36,815 nt of DNA, from contig JAEHDC010000015.1 of the NCBI GenBank assembly GCA_016880595.1, positions 1 to 36,815 on the forward strand, given 5' to 3'. The notes under the pieces were generated by a model. That model had not been told where the DNA came from. It searched no databases and worked only from the letters and a program-made list of their open reading frames with translations. How positions within the stretch are numbered: the stretch's first letter is position 1; each line of letters opens with the position of its first letter. Shown here piece after piece: positions 13,360 through 21,862 of the stretch. This DNA is from Candidatus Saccharimonadota bacterium. GTDB lineage: Bacteria; Patescibacteriota; Saccharimonadia; Saccharimonadales; EFPC-124. The translations under genes were made by a program, and so were the position numbers.

Positions 13360-15573
13360 TTGCACAATTTTTTTAAACATAGCACGGCTGAATTGCCCGA
13401 TTCAAGTAAGGCTCCAGCGGGTCTTTCGAGCGAAGTTGGCGTTGCCGGCGAGGTTGTGTTTACTGGCTTTAAAAACGAGGAGGCACGCACAGATAAGATC
13501 ACCATTGCTCAATATGCAAAGATGATTGACACTGACGGCACGGCGGAGTCGCTTTACAACATACTTACGCTGCCGATTATGGCCACTAGCTATCGCATTG
13601 TGGCCGATAAGGATGATGCTGGTGAGGTTCAGGCTGATTTTGTACGCAAAAATTTATTAACTCCGCCGCACAAGGGCGGCATGGAGACGCCGTTTAATTT
13701 GTTTCTGCGGCAAATGATGCGTGCATTTTATGAGGGTTTTCAGCTTTTTGAGCGCGTTTATACCGTTAAGGAAAGCAAGTTGGTGCTGAGGAAGTTGGCA
13801 CATCGTGACAGCACTGGAATTACGCTTAAGCGCGATGATAGCGGCGGTTTTGGCGGCGCTGTACAACGTGTTAATTATAATGGCGAGTGGAAAGAAGTCG
13901 AGATGTCGGCTCATAAATCATTCCTCTTTACTTACGGTAAGGAGCGTGATTTTTTATACGGTCGCAGCGCATTTAAGGCCGCTTATACTAATTACGATAA
14001 AAAGCGGCGTCTAGAATACTTGGATAGCATTGCATTGCAGGCAGATGCAATAAAGCCAAAATATTTGACGCGCATCGCGAAATCTGTGCTTGGGACGGAT
14101 GACAAGAATAAACTGACGAAAGCTCTAGCCGCTCTGGCAAGACTTGGCGAGCGCAATCCTGTTGCGTCTATCCCCTATGGGTATGAGCTGAACACTATAA
14201 ACTCAGAAGGGCGTGATCCTGGCCCGTCCATTGAGCGGCAGAATGCAGAGATGGCAAGAAGCGTGCTTGCGCAGTTTATTTTGCTTGGCACGCAGGGTTC
14301 GAGCAGCGTCGGTTCGTTTGCGCTGGCCGATAGCAGCGCAGACATATTTAAGATTGCCCTTAAAGGCACAATGCAGAATATTGAGGAACACATAAATTTT
14401 TATCTCATACCTGATTTGATTGATTTAAATTTTTCCAATCCGCATTATCCTGAATTTCATTTTGACGATTTGACTAGCGATGCGCAGAAGGTTATGTCTG
14501 ATGCATTCATGAAGCTAATAGAAAAAGATCGAATAAGCGAAGAAATGGTCAAGGGTATTGAAGACGCTACCGCCAGCAGGTTAGAAATCGACACTAGTAA
14601 AATTAAGAATGAGCTTGACCGCCAGGGGCGGAATGATGAAAATAATAAGCCGCCTACTCCACCAGTGATAGGTAACACTAACAACGATGGAAGTGCTGCC
14701 GGCGGCAGTGGCAAATTTCCAGATCAGCAGCTAAGCGACGATCAACAATGGTGGCGAGCGCTTACGCCTGCCGAACAGACTGTTAAACTATCCGACCTGA
14801 GTAAGCGTATGGATGGCATGGAGCGGCAATTTATTGATTCGGCTGCGCCAATTATTAAAACTGTTACGGCCGATATTATAAAGCGGGCGCAGAAAGACAA
14901 GCCGAATGAGTTCGACGTTATTCTACCTGCTGATTATAGCCGAGCTATTATGGCCTCAATTAAGACATCTTATAATTATGCGAAGACCGGTGCGGCTGAT
15001 GAGCTAAGAGTTAATGCTCCTGCAACCAGTAAGGACGCCTTAGCTGGTATGCAGCAGCTTACGGATTTTGTTGTTGGCAAGCAACAAGACGATTTAAAAA
15101 ATCTTGTGCGCGCCGAGCTATTGAGGGCTGGGCGTACAAAGCAGTTTTCCGACAGCGATCAGCAAGCGCAGGGCGAGGCAGAGACGCCGCCTGTTTTTGC
15201 TGACACCCTAGCGGCACTTCTAGGTGCTTGGTTTGTAGATAAGCTCAAAAAAACGGCCAGCTCGATTGTTGCGCAAGGAGTCAACAATGGGCGCAATGAC
15301 GTGTTTGAGGTTGTGGCAGAAGATGGTGACAGGTTTCAGTACTCGGCTATTCTTGATGGCAAGTGTACGAATGGCATGTGCCCGGCGCTGGACGGAAAAG
15401 TAGTTGACAAAGAGGAATATTTGCGCACAAAATGGAAGCCGCCAATGCACTTCCATTGCCGTTGTATTTGGGTGCTGATTCGTAAGATAGCGAAGGGCGC
15501 GATTGATACGGCAGTTCCGAAAATTACGGGCATGCCAGACACTGCAGGTGGTAAGGCTGGACCTTTATTGTAG
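13360..15573 (+). CDS. Portal protein (DUF935/Mu gp29-like) fused to MuF head-morphogenesis domain
   Basis: A 737-residue protein. Residues 1-450 are a DUF935-type portal (TAESLYNILTLPIMATSYRIV, FYEGFQLFERVY, MSAHKSFLFTYGKERDFLYGRSAFKAAY). This is the dodecameric ring through which DNA enters. After a Gly/Asn/Pro-rich linker (about 420-455), the C-terminal part ends in a MuF/SPP1 gp7-like region: DGKCTNGMCPALDGKVV...PPMHFHCRC, a Cys/His cluster typical of the family. In Mu and SPP1 these are separate genes. The start is TTG 13360: the AAAAGGA at 13344-13350 is nine bases from it but only two from the ATG at 13353, which gives a 7-codon dead-end frame. Confidence 0.85.
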   Translation: MHNFFKHSTAELPDSSKAPAGLSSEVGVAGEVVFTGFKNEEARTDKITIAQYAKMIDTDGTAESLYNILTLPIMATSYRIVADKDDAGEVQADFVRKNLLTPPHKGGMETPFNLFLRQMMRAFYEGFQLFERVYTVKESKLVLRKLAHRDSTGITLKRDDSGGFGGAVQRVNYNGEWKEVEMSAHKSFLFTYGKERDFLYGRSAFKAAYTNYDKKRRLEYLDSIALQADAIKPKYLTRIAKSVLGTDDKNKLTKALAALARLGERNPVASIPYGYELNTINSEGRDPGPSIERQNAEMARSVLAQFILLGTQGSSSVGSFALADSSADIFKIALKGTMQNIEEHINFYLIPDLIDLNFSNPHYPEFHFDDLTSDAQKVMSDAFMKLIEKDRISEEMVKGIEDATASRLEIDTSKIKNELDRQGRNDENNKPPTPPVIGNTNNDGSAAGGSGKFPDQQLSDDQQWWRALTPAEQTVKLSDLSKRMDGMERQFIDSAAPIIKTVTADIIKRAQKDKPNEFDVILPADYSRAIMASIKTSYNYAKTGAADELRVNAPATSKDALAGMQQLTDFVVGKQQDDLKNLVRAELLRAGRTKQFSDSDQQAQGEAETPPVFADTLAALLGAWFVDKLKKTASSIVAQGVNNGRNDVFEVVAEDGDRFQYSAILDGKCTNGMCPALDGKVVDKEEYLRTKWKPPMHFHCRCIWVLIRKIAKGAIDTAVPKITGMPDTAGGKAGPLL

Positions 15574-15819
15574 GTCTGTTTCCGCCTGGGCCTTGTTCCA
15601 AATTTTGTCAAGATATTCGTCGATTCTATCACTGTCACGCTCTGTTAAGCCGTCGTTACTTTGTAGCGAATCGCTATCAGTACACAGCTCTTTCATCCAA
15701 TCCGACCAGCCAAGCTCAAGCATGAATTCGTAAGAGTCCTTTTTGTCCGCCAAGAACGCTTTGGCCTTGGCTATTAGCTCTTTTGATAGTTCGTCATTAT
15801 AATTTATTATGTCAATCAT
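15565..15819 (-). CDS. Reverse-strand small acidic cargo gene (moron)
   Basis: An 84-residue acidic protein (MIDIINYNDELSKELIAKAKAFLADKKDSYEFML...) on the strand opposite to the late genes, with GAGGAGG five bases before its ATG (15819; a GTG two codons earlier at 15825 is less well placed) and its own promoter. It overlaps the portal stop by nine bases. A lone gene with private promoter between structural genes is the classic moron arrangement. Largely helical, no recognised motif; possibly expressed from the prophage. Confidence 0.7.
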   Translation of the reverse strand: MIDIINYNDELSKELIAKAKAFLADKKDSYEFMLELGWSDWMKELCTDSDSLQSNDGLTERDSDRIDEYLDKIWNKAQAETDLQ

Positions 15820-15849
15820 TTGCACCTCCTCGTATTACTCTGCTTACGG

Positions 15850-15876
15850 TTTATAATAGAATGCCTATTTTGTCAA
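15850..15876 (-). promoter_or_regulatory. Moron promoter
   Basis: On the - strand, a perfect -35 TTGACA (15871-15876) and TATAAA (15850-15855) with a 15-nt spacer, about 30 bases upstream of the 84-residue gene's ribosome-binding site. Its consensus -35 contrasts with the phage late cassettes and suggests constitutive host-driven expression. Confidence 0.55.
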
Positions 15877-15905
15877 TGACTTTTAATTTAAGCAGACGTA
15901 AAGTA

Positions 15906-16016
15906 TTTACAATTCTTTAGCTAATGGTTATAATATAAATAACGAACATGGTCGCATTACGGCCATGTTTTTCTCTTTATAGTGAAGCAAGCAGCGGTCG
16001 CATAATGCGACCTTTT
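15906..16016 (+). promoter_or_regulatory. Late promoter with two leader hairpins, cassette C
   Basis: TTTACA (15906-15911), 17-nt spacer and TATAAT (15929-15934). Then stem-loop AACATGG/CCATGTT (15945-15951/15963-15969) with Ts, and a second perfect hairpin GGTCGCA/TGCGACC (15996-16002/16006-16012) followed by TTTT. Two terminator-like hairpins precede the protease gene, as in cassette D. Confidence 0.65.
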
Positions 16017-16037
16017 CGTTATGAAGGATTTAACGAA

Positions 16038-17222
16038 ATGACAGCTGCGCATAATACACATGGTTTTGTTTTAGTCACAACAAATGGCTCTATTGAACTT
16101 GCTGATAATTCTAGCGGCAGGTTTAGACGTTACTGGAAGCAAATTGCCGAGTACGGCAGCTTTGTTGATCCACATGGAGGCAGTGAGCCAATAAAGCTTG
16201 ATCGCCCTTGGGCAGATAAGATTGTTGAAAACTTTAAGGCTGGCGTGCGTGGGTTTGTGCCTGTTCCGCTTGGTCACCCAAAAACTGATTCTGAGCTTGC
16301 TGAGAAAAATCGTGGCGAACTGATCGATGTCGAAGCGCGTGATGATGGTCTGTATGGATTGCTAGAGATTCGTGATCCAAAAACTGTCGAGCAGATCGAC
16401 ACGAAGCAGATACCTGATGTGAGTGTGGCATTTGACGATGACTACCGTGATAAAAAAACTGGCAATTGGGTTGGCGCCACACTTAAGCATGTTGGCTTGG
16501 TTGTGAATCCATATCTTAAGGGCATGACACAATTTGAGCCGGTGCAGATGAGCGACAGCGCCAGTGCTGCCGTGCTATTCAGTGAAGGTGTTCAACAAAT
16601 TAATAATAGTGAGGAGAGAACAGTGGAGACGATAGACGTAAAAAACGACCGAGATTTTGATGTTGAGGTTAAATACACAAATGCAGACGGCGAGCAAATA
16701 AGCGCTGTCAAGGCTGGCGAAAGCATTACTGTGCCAAAAGACCAAGAAGAGGCTGTAAAAAAGCAGATTGTTGATGCTGTCGCACCAGCTACCGATGACG
16801 ACGAGCAGCTTTCTGATGAACAGAAAAAAGCAAAGGAGCTGGCAGAGCGCGAAGCTGCCATTACTGTGCGCGAGGCTAAATTGTCGGAGGCGCAGGCTAG
16901 CGCCGAGTTTGAGCGGCTGTTAAGCGAGGGTAAGATTGTGCCAGCACAGAAGGATCCATTTATTGCGTTGAGCGCCAAGGGTTCGGCTACGGTTGAACTG
17001 TCCGACGGCGCTAAGAAAACTGTTAGCGTTTTATTGTCTGAGTTGTTTAAGTCTGCTCCAAAGGGCAGATATTTGAGCGAGGATGGCGAGAACGATGATG
17101 ATAAGAATGGTGGCGATACAGAAGTTGAGCTGTCCGACGAGGAGAAGTCGTTGGCAAAAGACTTTGGCAATACACCAGAAGAAATCGCTGAGTTCAAGAA
17201 GAGCCAGCAGGTAAATAATTAA
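16038..17222 (+). CDS. Prohead protease/scaffold, Mu gpI-like
   Basis: A 394-residue protein. The N-terminal half resembles Mu gpI-type head maturation proteases (FKAGVRGFVPVPLGHPKTDS, LIDVEARDDGLYGLLEI, IPDVSVAFDDDYRD, HVGLVVNPYLKGM; the conserved His is in LGHP). The second half is charged and coiled-coil-like (about residues 235-290, KKAKELAEREAAITVREAKLSEAQ), typical of a scaffold, ending in an acidic tail. In Mu the scaffold is produced within the protease frame, so an internal start here is possible (a GTG after GAGGAGA near 16623 is a candidate). The frame is open from 15948, but that part is leader hairpin; ATG 16038 behind GAAGGA is chosen. Confidence 0.82.
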   Translation: MTAAHNTHGFVLVTTNGSIELADNSSGRFRRYWKQIAEYGSFVDPHGGSEPIKLDRPWADKIVENFKAGVRGFVPVPLGHPKTDSELAEKNRGELIDVEARDDGLYGLLEIRDPKTVEQIDTKQIPDVSVAFDDDYRDKKTGNWVGATLKHVGLVVNPYLKGMTQFEPVQMSDSASAAVLFSEGVQQINNSEERTVETIDVKNDRDFDVEVKYTNADGEQISAVKAGESITVPKDQEEAVKKQIVDAVAPATDDDEQLSDEQKKAKELAEREAAITVREAKLSEAQASAEFERLLSEGKIVPAQKDPFIALSAKGSATVELSDGAKKTVSVLLSELFKSAPKGRYLSEDGENDDDKNGGDTEVELSDEEKSLAKDFGNTPEEIAEFKKSQQVNN

Positions 17223-17239
17223 AAAAAGGAAGAACGAAT

Positions 17240-17638
17240 ATGAGTGATACTACCGTAGCGTTAGACGATAAGCGTCAGATTGGCGATCTGCTCGCCATCT
17301 CTCTTGCCGCCGTTAAAGTGGTCAAGGGACAGCTTTTGAGTTTTAATACGTCAGGGTATGCAAAAAATGCATCTGACACTGCAAGTGAAGTGTTTGCTGG
17401 TGTTGCTATTGCCACCGTCGACAATAGTGCTGGTTCAGCTGGTGAGCTGACTGTGCGTGCTTGGCGTCGTGGCGTGTTTAGTATGGCGTGCGCTAGTGCT
17501 GCGCAGTCGTGGGTTGGTCAGAAGGTTTACGCCGTAGATAATCAGACGGTCGCCCTCGCCGCTACGACCACTAACGACGTTCTGGTTGGCACTGTCGTAC
17601 AGTTTGTTTCAACAACAGAAGTAAGGGTTCAGATCTAG
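17240..17638 (+). CDS. Capsid decoration protein
   Basis: A 132-residue beta-rich, Ala/Val/Thr-rich protein (VVKGQLLSFNTSGYAKNASD..., VFAGVAIATVDNSAGSAGELTVRAWRRGVF, VGQKVYAVDNQTVALAATTTNDVLVGTVV). This is the pattern of DUF2190/gpD-like trimeric head decoration proteins that stabilise expanded capsids. It lies between protease/scaffold and major capsid genes, the expected place. RBS AAAAGGAAG. Confidence comes from pattern and position rather than a catalytic motif. Confidence 0.78.
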   Translation: MSDTTVALDDKRQIGDLLAISLAAVKVVKGQLLSFNTSGYAKNASDTASEVFAGVAIATVDNSAGSAGELTVRAWRRGVFSMACASAAQSWVGQKVYAVDNQTVALAATTTNDVLVGTVVQFVSTTEVRVQI

Positions 17639-17667
17639 CTAGAAACTAGAAGAAAGGCAACATAGAG

Positions 17668-18555
17668 ATGGCTACTATTACCAACGAAGTCCTACAGGGG
17701 CTAAATACCAATATTAATGTCACGTGGCAGAAACGTTTTTCCACAGCTGTAAATGCTGACATCTGGGAAAAGATTGCAATGCCAATGAATAGCAAAAACG
17801 CTAGCGAGAAATACGCTTTCTTAGGTGCTATACCTGACCTGCGCGAGTTTAAGGACGAGCGCGTGCCTGGCACATTAAGTGGCTTTAGTTATGAGATTAA
17901 TAACAAGAAGTTTGAATCGACTATCGATGTCGACCGTGATCTTATTGAAGATGATCGCACGGGCCAGATTATGTTATGGGTCAACGGCTTATCCACAAAG
18001 GCTGGACAGGCCTACACAAAGCTCATTAGCCAGACGTTCAAGCTGGGCTTTTCGACTGCTATTTATGACGGTCAAAATTTTTTTAGTGCTAGCCATACAC
18101 TTGGCAGCAATTACCTTAGCGCCGGCAAAGACATAAATGGCACAAATGTCGACGCAGCAGAATTACTGCTCGCAGGGCAGGTTGATGATAAGGGCAGTCC
18201 TTGTGGATACAAGGGTACGCACTTGATTGTTGGGCCGTACAACCGTGCTGCCGCTAACGCGCTGGTGAATGTATCGACATTGAGTGGTGGTGCGGCTAAT
18301 CCGTACTACAAGCGCTATGAAATTGTGGAACTGCCTTATCTTGCGGTGGGTGATAAGCAGTGGGCTATTGCAGATTTGAGCCAGGGTGTCCTGCCGTTCA
18401 TTATGCAGATCCGCGTGGCTATAACTTTGATGAGCAAGACCGACCTTAACAGCGATCGCGCTTTCGATAAAGATGTGTTTACTTGGGGAACTCGCGGTCG
18501 GCACAATGCCGGCTTTGGTAACCACCAGCTTATTGTTGGTGCCGTTGCTAGCTAG
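17668..18555 (+). CDS. Major capsid protein, Mu gpT-like
   Basis: A 295-residue HK97-fold shell protein of the Mu gpT family: FLGAIPDLREFKDERVPGTL followed by FSYEINNKKFESTIDVDRDLIEDDRTG is the family's hallmark region, with Asn/Lys-rich NKKFE strongly conserved. No N-terminal scaffold extension is seen, in line with a separate scaffold. AGAAAGGCAAC precedes the ATG. The next gene is separated by a strong hairpin that may give this mRNA a stable 3' end. Confidence 0.92.
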   Translation: MATITNEVLQGLNTNINVTWQKRFSTAVNADIWEKIAMPMNSKNASEKYAFLGAIPDLREFKDERVPGTLSGFSYEINNKKFESTIDVDRDLIEDDRTGQIMLWVNGLSTKAGQAYTKLISQTFKLGFSTAIYDGQNFFSASHTLGSNYLSAGKDINGTNVDAAELLLAGQVDDKGSPCGYKGTHLIVGPYNRAAANALVNVSTLSGGAANPYYKRYEIVELPYLAVGDKQWAIADLSQGVLPFIMQIRVAITLMSKTDLNSDRAFDKDVFTWGTRGRHNAGFGNHQLIVGAVAS

Positions 18556-18560
18556 CAATG

Positions 18561-18599
18561 ATCAAACCATGCTGGGGGGACTTCCCCCAGAGGCTTGAT
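18561..18599 (+). other. Stem-loop after the major capsid gene
   Basis: Inner stem CTGGGGG/CCCCCAG (18572-18578/18584-18590) and outer ATCAA/TTGAT (18561-18565/18595-18599). No T-run, so more likely an mRNA-stabilising or processing hairpin than a terminator; it sits between capsid and downstream head genes. Confidence 0.6.
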
Positions 18600-18625
18600 T
18601 ATTAAGCAATAAAAGGAGCACTAAT

Positions 18626-18916
18626 ATGAGTAAGGTATACAAGCTGTCGTTGAATCTACCAGGCGATCTTAACTGCGTTGGCCAACGCATACTTGAGGGC
18701 CATGGTGATGTCGTTGTTACTCGCCAAGGTGGTTACGTTGGTAAACTCACTCACGAGCAGTTAAAAATTGCAGAGGCTGATCCATACATCACTGTTGGAG
18801 AAGCCGGTAAGTTGTTTATAGAGGATGAAGATACAGATGTGCCAGAAGCTACCAAGCGCGTGGCGAGCAAACCCGAGGCTGCCGATAGTGACGTGAGTGA
18901 AGGAGGCGCGGCGTAG
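18626..18916 (+). CDS. Head-associated small protein, unknown
   Basis: A 96-residue protein with a beta-like first half (KVYKLSLNLPGDLNCVGQRILEG, VVVTRQGGYVGKLTHEQLKIAEADPYITV) and a disordered acidic C-terminus. Placed directly after the capsid gene, it may be a minor head or head-tail joining protein. RBS AAAGGAG precedes ATG 18626. It shows no clear family signature. Confidence 0.65.
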   Translation: MSKVYKLSLNLPGDLNCVGQRILEGHGDVVVTRQGGYVGKLTHEQLKIAEADPYITVGEAGKLFIEDEDTDVPEATKRVASKPEAADSDVSEGGAA

Positions 18917-18921
18917 CTTTT

Positions 18922-19614
18922 ATGACGAATTACGCATTGTTGCAATCAATCTTGGAAGAGGCTGGCTTTAGCCATCCTGTTTTTGGCGAGATTCCAAGCG
19001 GCGTGGTTGATGGCAATAACAAGATTTTTACTGTTTGCAGCAAGCCGCTGACTGACACTGATTATTCTGATGTTGTGGACGAGAGCGACGTACGAGTTTA
19101 TGTAAATGGTGTGCCTCTGGAGAATAGTGACATAGATGATATCGACGTGCAGTTTGGCATAATTACGCTGAAGGTTGCGCCTACAGCTAATGCGATTGTG
19201 ACTGTCGACTATAGGTACAGCGCGGTATCTATGCAATTTGCTGACGAGGTGCGACAAGAGGCTCAGGGCTGGATTAACATGAAGATGCGTAAGTATGATG
19301 TTGTGCCATACGGTCCAGCATATGAAGACGTGCCAGCGATCATTCGCAACATATGTAGGCTTTGGGCGGCATCATCATTGTTGTTGCGCGATTATGGATT
19401 TAATAATGACACTGAACTTACCAGTAAAGACGGCGCCGAAAAACTTAAGGCAGTCAAAACGCTAATCACTGAGCTGCAAGAAGATGGTGGTGCGGTGAGT
19501 AATGGTGGTGCGGTGAGTGAGGAAGCACAGGCTGTTGAGTCAATAAGCGACGGAAATCTGTTTGGCGCGTTTGAGCGCGGCGAGCGGCCTGATAGCGATG
19601 GTGAGCGCTGGTAA
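18922..19614 (+). CDS. Head-tail adaptor/connector (gp36/gp6-like)
   Basis: A 230-residue protein in the position of Mu gp36-type (DUF1320-like) head-tail connectors: after an N-terminal beta domain (VRVYVNGVPLENSD..FGIITLKVAPTANAIVTVDYRYSAV), a helical part follows (VRQEAQGWINMKMRKY, VPAIIRNICRLWAASSLLLRDYG), the helical-bundle portion typical of adaptors binding the portal. Residues near the C-terminus contain a short tandem repeat NGGAVS/DGGAVS (DNA repeat about 19484-19520). It ends in an overlapping stop/start with the next gene. Confidence 0.72.
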   Translation: MTNYALLQSILEEAGFSHPVFGEIPSGVVDGNNKIFTVCSKPLTDTDYSDVVDESDVRVYVNGVPLENSDIDDIDVQFGIITLKVAPTANAIVTVDYRYSAVSMQFADEVRQEAQGWINMKMRKYDVVPYGPAYEDVPAIIRNICRLWAASSLLLRDYGFNNDTELTSKDGAEKLKAVKTLITELQEDGGAVSNGGAVSEEAQAVESISDGNLFGAFERGERPDSDGERW

Positions 19615-20033
19615 TGTCACTTATTGACGTTACATTTAACGTAGAGGGTGTAACTGAAGTTGCGGCGATGTTTGATACTGCCGGTAAACGCGCTGGCAAT
19701 ATGCGCGAGCCTATGCAAAATATCAGCCAAGTCATGCTCAAGACATTCGATATTAACTTTGCAGGTCATGGTAGCTTGTTTGGAAAGTGGCAGCGACGAC
19801 AGAAGGATCCAGGCCATCCGCTGCTTGAGGACACTGGCGCCATGCGCCATGGTTTTAAAGGCAAGATTGGCGAAAGCTATGTTACATTGTTCAATACGCA
19901 AGACTACTTCTGTTTTCATCAGAGCAACGCAGCGCGCAAGACAAAGCTACCGCGGCGCATCATGATGATGATTGACGAGGAACGCCGCCGCGAAGTTATT
20001 AAAATTTTACAGCAACACATAATAGAGGGCTAA
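19614..20033 (+). CDS. Virion morphogenesis/tail completion protein, Mu gpG-like
   Basis: A 139-residue protein with FGKWQRRQKDPGHPLLEDTGAMRHGFKG and FHQSNAARKTKLPRRIMM, the two conserved blocks of the phage virion morphogenesis (gpG/tail completion) family. It finishes the tail end that docks to the head. The overlap with the previous stop (TAATG) indicates coupling. Confidence 0.85.
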   Translation: MSLIDVTFNVEGVTEVAAMFDTAGKRAGNMREPMQNISQVMLKTFDINFAGHGSLFGKWQRRQKDPGHPLLEDTGAMRHGFKGKIGESYVTLFNTQDYFCFHQSNAARKTKLPRRIMMMIDEERRREVIKILQQHIIEG

Positions 20034-20036
20034 AAC

Positions 20037-20546
20037 ATGGCGCGATACGAGGACCCAATCCTGATTAAAATTATAAAAGTTCTAAACGAGCACGGTCCAG
20101 TACAATTAAAGAACAAGTATGGGCTTGGGGATCCAATTGTCGTGAACCAGTCACAGCTGCCCATGGCTTTTATCAGCTACGACACTCTAACAGTTGGTGA
20201 CTACACGAATGCCGAGCTTGAGAGCAGATTGAATGTTGTCATTAACGTTGTTTATGACATTAAGCGTGATTTTATGCAAGGACTCAGTAACGTTGAGGGC
20301 CACATGAGTTTAGTTGAGCTGCTAAGCGGTCGTAATTCTGATTACTCGTTACGCGTCAATTCTATTATGGGAGCTTTACGCGCCCATCAAGACCTAGATA
20401 ATAAGCTTTGGATTGATGTGGGCACCCTGAGCGAGGTTGATTACGGTGTTGGCCTAGAAAAACGTGGATCAGGGATATATACAGCCGAGGGCGTATTGCG
20501 GTTTACTGTAATTAATCAACAGTTGAAGCCAGAATATCAAGTTTGA
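20037..20546 (+). CDS. Putative tail terminator/neck protein
   Basis: A 169-residue protein beginning MARYEDPILIKIIKVLNEHG, with an alpha/beta pattern and a mid segment RLNVVINVVYDIKRDF that recalls tail-terminator/minor tail proteins. Position after the gpG-like gene and before the tail tube supports a neck or tail-terminator role. It ends the head-neck operon; a new promoter cassette follows within 60 bases. Confidence 0.6.
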   Translation: MARYEDPILIKIIKVLNEHGPVQLKNKYGLGDPIVVNQSQLPMAFISYDTLTVGDYTNAELESRLNVVINVVYDIKRDFMQGLSNVEGHMSLVELLSGRNSDYSLRVNSIMGALRAHQDLDNKLWIDVGTLSEVDYGVGLEKRGSGIYTAEGVLRFTVINQQLKPEYQV

Positions 20547-20600
20547 TGCGGGTGCAATAAAAAAAGAAGATAAACGCCTCTAGCTTAATCAATTTGATGA

Positions 20601-20684
20601 TGCTATAATAAAATCATACGAACGTGGTCACAGTATTGGCTGCGTTTTTTTATTTACGGCCATTATGTGGCCGTTTTTTAATAT
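20601..20684 (+). promoter_or_regulatory. Late promoter-attenuator cassette D (tail operon)
   Basis: Extended -10 TGCTATAAT (TATAAT 20604-20609), imperfect stem-loop 20622-20630/20637-20645 followed by Ts, and perfect hairpin ACGGCCA/TGGCCGT (20656-20662/20668-20674) followed by TTTTTT. All 84 bases are repeated exactly, inverted, at 35380-35463. Confidence 0.72.
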
Positions 20685-20698
20685 ATGGATCTAAGAAT

Positions 20699-20857
20699 AT
20701 GAGCGAAAAAACCGAAACAGCACCAAAGGTTACGGATAGCAAAGCAGAAGCGCCACTGCAATCTTTTTATTTTCCTGCACAAGATTTGCGCGTGCAGGCA
20801 ATTAGCATGAGCGAAGCGGAGAAAATAGTCAATCAACAGATTAAGGAGGGTAAATAA
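20699..20857 (+). CDS. Small tail-operon protein, unknown
   Basis: A 52-residue protein (MSEKTETAPKVTDSKAEAPL... ending KIVNQQIKEGK). The open frame upstream of ATG 20699 lies in the terminator hairpins and is not coding. Disordered N-terminus, short amphipathic C-terminal helix (ISMSEAEKIVNQQIKEG). Its last base overlaps the ATG of the tail tube gene. Weak ribosome-binding site; possibly a leader or chaperone peptide. Confidence 0.6.
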   Translation: MSEKTETAPKVTDSKAEAPLQSFYFPAQDLRVQAISMSEAEKIVNQQIKEGK

Positions 20858-21837
20858 TGGCAGTTTTTAGTGGGCGACGCGTAAATGTTGGTATTGGGCT
20901 CGAGACAACTCGCGGCACGGCCGTCGCGCCGGCTTATTACATCCCAGAGTTAGATGTGAGCATGAGAGACAAGCCTACGTCACTATATGACGAATCCAGC
21001 TTTGGTAACGTCATGAAATCTAGTTCTAAAGCCACTACGCTTATCAACGGAGACGGTTCGATCTCGAGTAATCTTTGGGCAAGAGGTCTTTATTATTGGC
21101 TAGCCTTATTGTTTGGGCAGTTACCGACTACTACTGACGTTTCAGGAGATACGGCTGCAAAAAAACACGCCTTTGCCCTGTTAAACTCCAATGAGCACCT
21201 AAGTGCCACTCTGGCGCTTACGGACCCGAACCAAGATGTGAGGTATCCATTGGCTATGATCGACTCAGTTAAGATCACTTGGGCTGTAGGCGAATCTCCT
21301 AAAATTGAGGTACAAATAATAACTCAAAAGTCAGCTTCTGCCACTAACACAGTAGCCTACGCTGTCGACTCAAAGTTTGTTCCGACTCAGGCAAGCTTTA
21401 AGTTAGCTGATGCACTTAGCGGTTTAGCCGCTGCTAGCGTGCTGGCCGACATTAAGAGTTTTTCTATGGAATTCAAAAAGAACCTATCGCCGCAACAAAC
21501 AGCTGATAGTAGTGATACGTACAGCGGAATCTACAATACTGATTTTGAGGTAAGCGGTAGTATAGAAAAGCTCTATAGAGACACGACGTATAGAGGCTAC
21601 GCCCTGCAAGACACGATAAAGGCCATGGAATTTGCGCTATCTGACAGTCTCAACAAAGCGGGTACGACGACTCCTACGAGTCTTAAGTTCTCGCTAGCGA
21701 AGGTTGCCTTTGAAGATGCAGAGCCAAATTATGGGTTGAGCGACATTTCTACTGAGACGCTAAAGTGGGCAGGTTTAATGAGCTTAACTGAAGCGCCGAT
21801 TACTGCTGAGCTGATCAATAAATACACCTACGTTTAA
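20857..21837 (+). CDS. Major tail (tube) protein
   Basis: A 326-residue protein. VNVGIGLETTRGTAVAPAYYIPELDVSM is typical of siphophage tail-tube proteins, and later segments KSFSMEFKKNLSP and TDFEVSGSIEKLYRD are beta-strands of tube domains; the TTPTSLKFSLAKVAFEDAEP region suggests a second beta domain. It polymerises as hexameric rings around the tape measure. RBS AAGGAGG is six bases from the ATG. The G/GT frameshift pair and the tape measure gene follow, giving the canonical long-tail order. Confidence 0.85.
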   Translation: MAVFSGRRVNVGIGLETTRGTAVAPAYYIPELDVSMRDKPTSLYDESSFGNVMKSSSKATTLINGDGSISSNLWARGLYYWLALLFGQLPTTTDVSGDTAAKKHAFALLNSNEHLSATLALTDPNQDVRYPLAMIDSVKITWAVGESPKIEVQIITQKSASATNTVAYAVDSKFVPTQASFKLADALSGLAAASVLADIKSFSMEFKKNLSPQQTADSSDTYSGIYNTDFEVSGSIEKLYRDTTYRGYALQDTIKAMEFALSDSLNKAGTTTPTSLKFSLAKVAFEDAEPNYGLSDISTETLKWAGLMSLTEAPITAELINKYTYV

Positions 21838-21862
21838 AAGAATAATTTAGAAGGAGACTAAG

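Noticed and set aside
13353..13376. ATG as portal start
   Set aside because: It gives a seven-codon frame ending at TAA; the Shine-Dalgarno spacing (two bases) is too short, whereas TTG 13360 is nine bases away and opens the 737-codon frame.
16592..17197. Long antisense frame opposite the protease/scaffold gene
   Set aside because: No ribosome-binding site, Ser-rich mirror of the acidic coding strand; a shadow of the real gene. The same applies to 23602-24492 (-) opposite the tape measure gene.
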